From Gulosibacter sp. 10 (GTDB lineage: Bacteria > Actinomycetota > Actinomycetes > Actinomycetales > Microbacteriaceae), in assembly GCF_900163695.1 (NCBI RefSeq), contig NZ_FUIC01000003.1, positions 62,001 to 126,000 on the forward strand: a DNA stretch of 64,000 nucleotides, given 5' to 3'. The position numbers and the translations under genes were made by a program. How positions within the stretch are numbered: position 1 is the first letter of the stretch; each line of letters starts with the position of its first letter. Positions 58,762 through 64,000 of this stretch are shown here, piece after piece. The notes under the pieces are model-generated. The model did not search any database, was not told where the DNA came from, and worked only from the letters and a program-made list of their open reading frames with translations.

Positions 58762-59688
58762 TCATGCCTGTTCCTCGCCGATGGACCGGGCACCGTTCCG
58801 GTCCTGCCCGGGTTTCGACTCGGACTTCTCACGGACGAGAGCGCTCAGACGTTCGAGTGCCGTTTGCGCTTCGCTATTCGCCGGGCTGTACACCTCGATG
58901 CGATGATCGGGGCTGTCCGCCTGAAGCCAGAGCTGGTACTCCACGGTCAGCGCTCCGACGAGCGGGTGCTCGAAGTGCTTCAAACCGGCAGTGCATTGAC
59001 CGACGCGACCCGATGCCCACATTGCGGCGAAATCGGCATCCTTCATGCAGAGCTCTCCGACGAGTTCGGCCAGACGACTGTCATCAGGGTATTTGCCGCT
59101 GATCAGTCGGAGGTAGGCGACGAAGAGGCGGGCTTCGGACTCCCAATCCGCGTATGACCGGCGAACGCTCGGGTCGAGGAACAGCAGCCGGGGCAGGGAG
59201 GGGCGGGTGCGGGGATCACTCGTATCGAACGGCACGTGCGGTGCCAGCAACGCATGCCCGGTCGGGGTCCATGCGAGAGCATCGCTTCGCCGTCCGAGCA
59301 GCACCGCCGGCTTGTCGCCGATAGCATCCAGCATGGCGAGAGCATGCGGATGCGCATGCTCCGGACGCGCATCCGCCGAAGGCCTGATCGGCGACGGTTT
59401 TGCCAAGTCGAGGAGGTGCTCGGTCTCGGTCGATGTCAGCTGGAGCGCACGGGCCAGCGAAAGCAGCACCTCGTCGGAGGCGTTATGCGGCAGCCCCTGT
59501 TCCAGCCGAATGTAGTAGGCCACCGAAACCCCTGCGAGCTGCGCCACTTCCTCGCGTCGCAAACCGGGCACTCGGCGGCGCTTGCCCCAGTCCTCGACTC
59601 CCGCCTTGGTCGGGGAGAGCGCTGCCCGGCGTGATTTCAGAAAGTCGCCCAGACTGCCGGAAGCCTGTCGTTCCCCTGAAGCAACCAT
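58762..59688 (-). CDS. XRE-family regulator with MmyB-like ligand-binding domain
   Basis: A 308-residue regulator. An N-terminal helix-turn-helix (GLRREEVAQLAGVSVAYYIR) is followed from about residue 110 by the MmyB-like ligand domain (AMLDAIGDKPAVLLGRRSDA, LAWTPTGHALLAPHV, FLDPSVRRSYADWESEARLF, HPLVGALTVEYQLWLQADS). Start uncertain: ATG at 59688 lies seven bases after TATTCT (complement of 59696-59701), consistent with a leaderless mRNA; ATG at 59694 or GTG at 59706 are alternatives. It is divergent from the isomerase-permease operon and probably represses or activates it. Related genes often sit next to aldo/keto reductases. Confidence 0.88.
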   Translation of the reverse strand: MVASGERQASGSLGDFLKSRRAALSPTKAGVEDWGKRRRVPGLRREEVAQLAGVSVAYYIRLEQGLPHNASDEVLLSLARALQLTSTETEHLLDLAKPSPIRPSADARPEHAHPHALAMLDAIGDKPAVLLGRRSDALAWTPTGHALLAPHVPFDTSDPRTRPSLPRLLFLDPSVRRSYADWESEARLFVAYLRLISGKYPDDSRLAELVGELCMKDADFAAMWASGRVGQCTAGLKHFEHPLVGALTVEYQLWLQADSPDHRIEVYSPANSEAQTALERLSALVREKSESKPGQDRNGARSIGEEQA

Positions 59689-59706
59689 AGCCATCAGAAT
59701 AGGCAC

Positions 59707-59720
59707 GATCGGGGCCGATC
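59707..59720. promoter_or_regulatory. Palindrome, candidate operator of the MmyB-type regulator
   Basis: GATCGGGGCCGATC, a 14-bp palindrome with 6-bp arms, sits 19 bp before the regulator start in the divergent promoter region. The role is inference. Confidence 0.3.
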
Positions 59721-59991
59721 AGTGTGACCCTGTCAGTAGTACCAATCGGCATCGCACGATCAAGGGGTATCTGGCTCGATGCGACCCGACACGTGGAATC
59801 TGTGGGAACTGGCGAACGAGGCGTCGGCTCCCGAGATCCGACACGACGTCCCAGGGATCGCCGTCGAGCATCCGTCTCCGAAGGGGGAGGCGAACGCGAA
59901 GCGGGATCGCACGAGGTTCGCGAACCGACTCCGTCCCCCATGCATATGGCACGAGCGGCGGCGACAACCGTAGACGACGAGAGGTGCAGAG
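59721..59991. other. Divergent intergenic region before catabolic operon
   Basis: Together with the preceding palindrome this is a 303-bp gap between the regulator and the first isomerase gene. Small open frames exist on both strands (for example 59779-59973) but none has a ribosome site or recognised sequence. It should contain the operon promoter; no convincing -35/-10 pair is visible. AGAGG lies about 10 bp before the isomerase ATG. Confidence 0.5.
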
Positions 59992-60936
59992 ATGCATATT
60001 GGTGTTTTTACCGACGGGTTCGAGCGGTACGGCCTGACGGACATGCTGATGACCTGCGAGCAGCTGGGCATCCGAGGAGTGGAACTCGGTTGCGCCAACT
60101 GGTCGAAGGCCCCGCATGTGCCGGTGGAGGACTTGCTTTCAGGAGCAACGAGTCGGGAGGAGTATCTGGACCAGTTCGAACGGCATGGCGTGCAAATCGA
60201 TGCGCTGAACTGCTCCGGGAATATTCTTCATCCGATCGAGGGAGCTGCGCATCGGGACGGCCTGTCTCGCACGATGAGCATCGCCGCGATGCTCGGCGTG
60301 AACACCGTCGTGACCACGTCAGGGCTCCCAGGCGGATCGCCGACGGATCGCCGGCCGAACTGGGTGACGACCCACTGGCCTCCGGAGAACCACGAGATTC
60401 TCGCCTACCAGTGGGACGAGGTCGCGATTCCGGTATGGCGGGAGATCGTCGAGGAGGCTCGAGCCCTTGGGGTGCGCATCGCGTTCGAACTGCATCCGAC
60501 CTGTCTGCTCTACAACCTCTCCACATTCGAGCACCTCTGCGAGCGAATCGGCGATTGCAAGGATGTACTCGGGATCAACATGGACCCGAGCCATTTGATG
60601 TGGATGGGAGGCGACGGTCGAGAGCTGGTCCGGCGAGCCCCCGAATCGATCTTCCACGTCCATCTGAAGGACGTGGTCTTCCATGAGCACCAGCAGCTCG
60701 TCGACGGCAACCTCGATTTCAGGCAGGGCGCGAATATCTCCGAACGCTCGTGGAGTTTCGACGTGCCGGGCAAGGGGCGCGACGCGGAGTGGTGGTCGCT
60801 GTTCCTGGACACGCTGAAGACCGCCGGTTATGACGGCATCCTGGCGGTGGAGCTCGAGGACTACACCGGTTATCCCAAGAACCCGCTGCGGGAAGCCGTT
60901 GAATTCATCAGCCCGTTGCTCGCCGACTATCAGTAG
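59992..60936 (+). CDS. Sugar phosphate isomerase/epimerase-like TIM-barrel enzyme 1
   Basis: A 314-residue protein of the AP-endonuclease-2/xylose-isomerase-like barrel. The divalent-metal ligands are visible in order: Glu in RIAFELHPT, Asp/His in GINMDPSHLMWMGG, His in IFHVHLKD and Glu in LAVELEDYTGY. Such proteins act on keto-sugars, 3-keto-glycosides or inositol derivatives. It is the first gene of an operon with a second barrel protein, an NCS1 permease and an aldo/keto reductase. The specific substrate is unknown. Confidence 0.88.
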   Translation: MHIGVFTDGFERYGLTDMLMTCEQLGIRGVELGCANWSKAPHVPVEDLLSGATSREEYLDQFERHGVQIDALNCSGNILHPIEGAAHRDGLSRTMSIAAMLGVNTVVTTSGLPGGSPTDRRPNWVTTHWPPENHEILAYQWDEVAIPVWREIVEEARALGVRIAFELHPTCLLYNLSTFEHLCERIGDCKDVLGINMDPSHLMWMGGDGRELVRRAPESIFHVHLKDVVFHEHQQLVDGNLDFRQGANISERSWSFDVPGKGRDAEWWSLFLDTLKTAGYDGILAVELEDYTGYPKNPLREAVEFISPLLADYQ

Positions 60937-60984
60937 ATTCCGCAGCGATGCGTCATCGTCCACTCACACGTCGAAGAGGAAGCA

Positions 60985-61848
60985 ATGAAGCTCTGTTTCA
61001 ATCAAGCGTCATCCGAACAGTGCCGAGATCACTCGATGCTGGCGGACCTCGAGGCCGCCGAGAGATATGGTTTCGACTATATCGATCTCCGCTCCGACAC
61101 CCTGGATGCATACCTCAGGAGCAGCGCTCCGGAGGACCTCGCAGAATGGTTCAGAAGTCACCGTTTGAAACCTCACACGTACAGCGCCCTGATGTTCTTC
61201 AACTGGAGACGGAGCAGGGCAGATAGACAAGAGCTGCTCGACGAGGTGCGGCGCCTGATCCCGGTATTCAACTCGATCGATCTCAAGACTATAGCAGTCA
61301 TTCCGAGCGCGAACATCGCGGAGCACGCGACAGTAGGGGAGATCGAAGACGATGCGGTCGTCATGCTGAATAAGATCGCCGACCTGTGCGAGCCTCACGG
61401 AATCTCGGTCGCCCTCGAGTTCATCGGATCCGGTGCATTTACGATCAACCGCTTCGATACGGCCTATGACATCGTATCGACGGTGAACCGGACGAGCGTC
61501 GGGATAGCACTCGATGTTTTTCACTTTCACGCGATGGGATCGGATTGCAAGGATCTCGCCGAGTCCGACGGTCGAAAGATTATTAACTTGCATCTCAACG
61601 ACGTCGAGCATCTCCCCATCGGCGCCCCTTATCTCACCGATGAGAAGCGGCTCTGGCCGGGAGACGGATGCGTTGACAAGGCACGTCTGGCCGAAGCTCT
61701 TCACGCGAGCGGATTCGACACCTCGACGGTTCCCGCGGCAGTGGAAGTATTTCGTCCGGAGTACTACGAGCTGAGCGTCGATGAGAATGTTTCAACTGCC
61801 TATCGAAAGACGAAGTCGTTCGTCGAGCAGTATTTAACCGAACAGTGA
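60985..61848 (+). CDS. Sugar phosphate isomerase/epimerase-like TIM-barrel enzyme 2
   Basis: A 287-residue IolI/xylose-isomerase-like barrel. Metal ligands: Glu in SVALEFIGSGAFT, Asp/His in GIALDVFHFHAMGS, His in IINLHLNDVEHLP and Glu in VPAAVEVFRPEYYE. It is only distantly similar to its upstream neighbour, so the two probably catalyse consecutive steps. GAGGAAG precedes the ATG. The base composition is clearly less GC-rich than most of the window (31 of 60 bases G/C at 61261-61320), a sign of transfer. Confidence 0.88.
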   Translation: MKLCFNQASSEQCRDHSMLADLEAAERYGFDYIDLRSDTLDAYLRSSAPEDLAEWFRSHRLKPHTYSALMFFNWRRSRADRQELLDEVRRLIPVFNSIDLKTIAVIPSANIAEHATVGEIEDDAVVMLNKIADLCEPHGISVALEFIGSGAFTINRFDTAYDIVSTVNRTSVGIALDVFHFHAMGSDCKDLAESDGRKIINLHLNDVEHLPIGAPYLTDEKRLWPGDGCVDKARLAEALHASGFDTSTVPAAVEVFRPEYYELSVDENVSTAYRKTKSFVEQYLTEQ

Positions 61849-61941
61849 TTCCAGAGGCATGATCCGCTCGATCACTGTCGTCTAGACCGTTTCCTTAAAC
61901 TACATGCGAGGATCACTACTCGCCATAGAGAAGAAGACAAC

Positions 61942-63675
61942 ATGAAAACTACTACTCCTTCAGGGCGTTGGCCTGTAAGAAATCTAGATCCGCGGGCTGT
62001 TCCGAAGACGGAGCGACCCGTATCGGAGAAGAATCTCTCCGGGGTCAAAAACTTCCTCGGCCTGTACGGCGGTGAGCATATCGCCGCGACCGAATTCATC
62101 TTCGGCGCGACTCTGGTGATGTGGGGAGTGCCCGCAAAAACCATCCTGCTTGGCCTGCTCATCGGCAACCTGCTCGCGGTGCTCTCGTTCACCTTCTTCG
62201 CGGCAGTGATGGGCACCAGCACGCGCCTCACCCTCTACGCCTACCTCAAGAAGGTGATCGGGCCCTACGCGCAGCGCTTCTACAATCTCGTCTGGGGGCT
62301 GTGCAGCATCGCACTCGCCGGCTCGGGGATCGCGGTCGCCGCTACGGCCCTCCGGGAAGTGATCGGGGCGCCGATCCAGACCGAATGGTACCCGACGAGT
62401 ATGTCGTTCGTCGTCGCCGCGGTGATCATGGGACTGGTGGTGGCCATCGTGGCGGCGAACGGGTTCGAGGCATGCGCGAGGTTCGCCTCGGCCGCCGTGC
62501 CCTGGATGATCGTGATCTTCTTCGTCGGCGCTCTCGTCGCCCTGCCGCAGCTCGCCGCAGCCACTGGCGCCTCGATCGGCTCGTTCGCCGATATCTGGGC
62601 CATTTTCGACAGCAATGTAGGCAGCGGGAGCGGTAACCCCGATGCGGAACCCATGACGATCTTCCACGTCGCATGCTTCGCCTGGCTCATCAATCTCGCC
62701 TGGCATGTCGGTTCGAACGATATGGGGCTGTTCCGGTTTGCGAAGAACTACAAATACGGGTACCTCAGCGCCATCGGCATGTTCGTCGGACATTACTTCG
62801 CCTGGGTGATGGTTGCCATTATGGGAGCGGCCGCGGCTGCAGTGCTCGGCCAATCGCTAACCGTATTGGACCCGGGTGCGGTGACGAATACGGTGTTCGG
62901 TCTCACGGGTATCACCGCAGTAATCGTCGCGGGATGGACGACGGCGAATCCCACGATCTACCGCGCCGCGCTCTCCTTGAACACCGTCCTCCCGCGGCTT
63001 TCGCATCGGCAGTTCACCTATGGGGTCGGGGTTATTATGACGGTATTGGCCTGCTTCCCCGCCATGACGAATATCGGCAATGTCGTGCAAGTGCTCGGCT
63101 GGGCGACGGTCGGAATCGGCGCGATCATCATCATCGAACAGTTCCTCTTCCCCAAGATCGGTTTCACGAGATACTGGGCGATGTATCGCGGTGTCAAAAT
63201 CAACTGGGCTGCGATGATCGCTTGGGGTGTCAGCATCCTGTTCGTATTGATCATGCTCGGCACGGGCGCCATGCATCCCAACTTCATCTTCATACCGGAG
63301 TTCTTCATCGCCGGAGCGTGCTATTTGGTGCTTGCTCGAATCATGGGCGCGCGAGATGACTATCGCGCGGAAGAACTTCGGGAGGAGCGATTCCAGAAGG
63401 AGCTCAAAGACCTTGTCGACGAAGAGATGGAAGAACAGCTGAGCCAGGGTGAAAACAAGGATACGAAGACATCGGGAAGAGTCGCCGGGGTTCTCGCAAT
63501 CGTGGCTTATGCAGCGCTTGCCGGCATCATCGTCACCGGCTTCTTCACCTATGCGGAGGCCATGGCCGTGGATTCATTCAAGGTGGTGGCCTTCGGGCTC
63601 ACCGTCGTCTATTTCGTCCTGAACGGGACCGCGACATATATCAACTATAAGAACGAACCCGCCGCCCTCACCTGA
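61942..63675 (+). CDS. NCS1-type (purine/cytosine permease-like) transporter
   Basis: A 577-residue transporter with about twelve helices. The start LGLYGGEHIAATEFIFGATL and the helix-8 region GWTTANPTIYRAALSLNTVL are typical of the nucleobase-cation symporter-1 family. A cytosolic segment rich in Glu/Lys (EELREERFQKELKDLVDEEM) lies between the last helices, longer than usual. NCS1 members carry nucleobases, hydantoins, allantoin and vitamins, so with sugar-type barrel enzymes the substrate could be a nucleoside or glycoside (inference). Confidence 0.88.
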   Translation: MKTTTPSGRWPVRNLDPRAVPKTERPVSEKNLSGVKNFLGLYGGEHIAATEFIFGATLVMWGVPAKTILLGLLIGNLLAVLSFTFFAAVMGTSTRLTLYAYLKKVIGPYAQRFYNLVWGLCSIALAGSGIAVAATALREVIGAPIQTEWYPTSMSFVVAAVIMGLVVAIVAANGFEACARFASAAVPWMIVIFFVGALVALPQLAAATGASIGSFADIWAIFDSNVGSGSGNPDAEPMTIFHVACFAWLINLAWHVGSNDMGLFRFAKNYKYGYLSAIGMFVGHYFAWVMVAIMGAAAAAVLGQSLTVLDPGAVTNTVFGLTGITAVIVAGWTTANPTIYRAALSLNTVLPRLSHRQFTYGVGVIMTVLACFPAMTNIGNVVQVLGWATVGIGAIIIIEQFLFPKIGFTRYWAMYRGVKINWAAMIAWGVSILFVLIMLGTGAMHPNFIFIPEFFIAGACYLVLARIMGARDDYRAEELREERFQKELKDLVDEEMEEQLSQGENKDTKTSGRVAGVLAIVAYAALAGIIVTGFFTYAEAMAVDSFKVVAFGLTVVYFVLNGTATYINYKNEPAALT

Positions 63676-63692
63676 ATTAAAGGAGAGTTTTC

Positions 63693-64000
63693 ATGAAGAG
63701 CAATATCATCATTCCGGACACCGACCTGCGAGTCTCCCCGATGGGGCTGGGCACCGTCGACGCCGGCGTGCGATGGGGTAAGGACTCCCATAACGCCGAT
63801 TCCATCTTCGGCACATTCATCGAGCAAGGCGGTAACCTTATCGATTGCGCACATGTCTATTCGGATTGGGTAGCGGTCGACGGCGTCCATGAAATCGGTC
63901 GATGTGAACGGGTGACCGGGCAATGGATGAAGCGTAACGGAACCCGCGACGATGTCGTCCTCATAACCAAGGGCGGTCATCCGGTGTTCACGAGCGTCCA
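63693..64000 (+). CDS. Aldo/keto reductase, N-terminal part
   Basis: This gene begins at ATG 63693 with AGGAGAG 5-7 bp upstream and runs off the right edge after 102 codons. The start SNIIIPDTDLRVSPMGLGTV and the NLIDCAHVYSDW segment (catalytic Asp and Tyr) and VVLITKGGHP (catalytic Lys) identify the aldo/keto reductase barrel. It follows the permease by 17 bp and completes the operon as seen here. Likely an NAD(P)H-dependent sugar or keto-sugar reductase. Confidence 0.88.
   Translation, partial: MKSNIIIPDTDLRVSPMGLGTVDAGVRWGKDSHNADSIFGTFIEQGGNLIDCAHVYSDWVAVDGVHEIGRCERVTGQWMKRNGTRDDVVLITKGGHPVFTSV

Noticed and set aside
59779-59973. Small 64-codon gene before the isomerase operon
   Set aside because: No ribosome site, no recognised sequence, and it occupies the expected promoter region.

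Overview
The window is very GC-rich chromosomal DNA from an actinobacterium, most likely a member of the Microbacteriaceae. Pointers are the fasR-fabD-fabH-acpP-fabF order next to a homodimeric aceE, a DUF3145 gene, a DUF222/13E12-type HNH gene, an LAxTG-type sortase tail on a secreted peptidase, frequent GTG/TTG starts and many 4-bp ATGA/GTGA gene overlaps. The genus cannot be fixed from the sequence alone. No rRNA, CRISPR array, insertion sequence, prophage or replication origin was seen.

Layout. 0-2.7 kb: end of an aromatic-compound type operon (FAD monooxygenase and MHS-type transporter, minus strand) with a divergent LysR regulator. 2.7-5.8 kb: an orphan ABC-type ATPase coupled to a 2-hydroxyacid dehydrogenase, tRNA-Asn, and a LuxR response regulator. 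5.8-9.8 kb: four overlapping glycosyltransferase genes. 9.9-14.9 kb: housekeeping and membrane genes (hemolysin-III/PAQR, DUF368 polyprenyl-phosphate transporter, peptide deformylase, DMT transporter, GT4 glycosyltransferase). 14.9-18.2 kb: an accessory patch with a small hypothetical gene, a 15-bp tandem repeat, a perfect DnaA box and the HNH gene. 18.2-24.7 kb: ArsR/SRPBCC pair, YciI, a Cys-rich/GrpB fusion, thiamine-binding protein, proB-proA, TetR.

24.8-34.4 kb is the most unusual part. A TetR regulator and an ABC ATPase/membrane pair are followed by a two-gene operon: a cytosolic single-domain HtaA-like (heme-binding type) protein, translationally coupled to a 990-residue fusion of cytochrome P450, an adrenodoxin-reductase/FprA-type FAD-NAD(P)H reductase and a C-terminal flavodoxin. 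The promoter region holds a weak match to an iron-repressor (DtxR/IdeR/DmdR) box. A few kilobases on, a siderophore-interacting protein gene has a much better iron box, so the block may have an iron/heme theme (inference).

34.4-46.6 kb: tRNA with CAT anticodon, 3-methyladenine glycosylase, an LL-diaminopimelate aminotransferase/diaminopimelate decarboxylase pair, glucan phosphorylase, DUF3145, and the fatty-acid synthase II operon with its FasR-type regulator. 46.6-54.8 kb: aceE, peroxiredoxin, a wall-anchored M28 aminopeptidase, PAP2 phosphatase, and a two-component system. 54.9-58.7 kb: a five-gene ABC export block divergent from that two-component system. 58.7-64 kb: a visibly less GC-rich catabolic cluster (MmyB-type regulator, two sugar-phosphate-isomerase-like TIM barrels, NCS1 permease, aldo/keto reductase cut by the window end), probably horizontally acquired.
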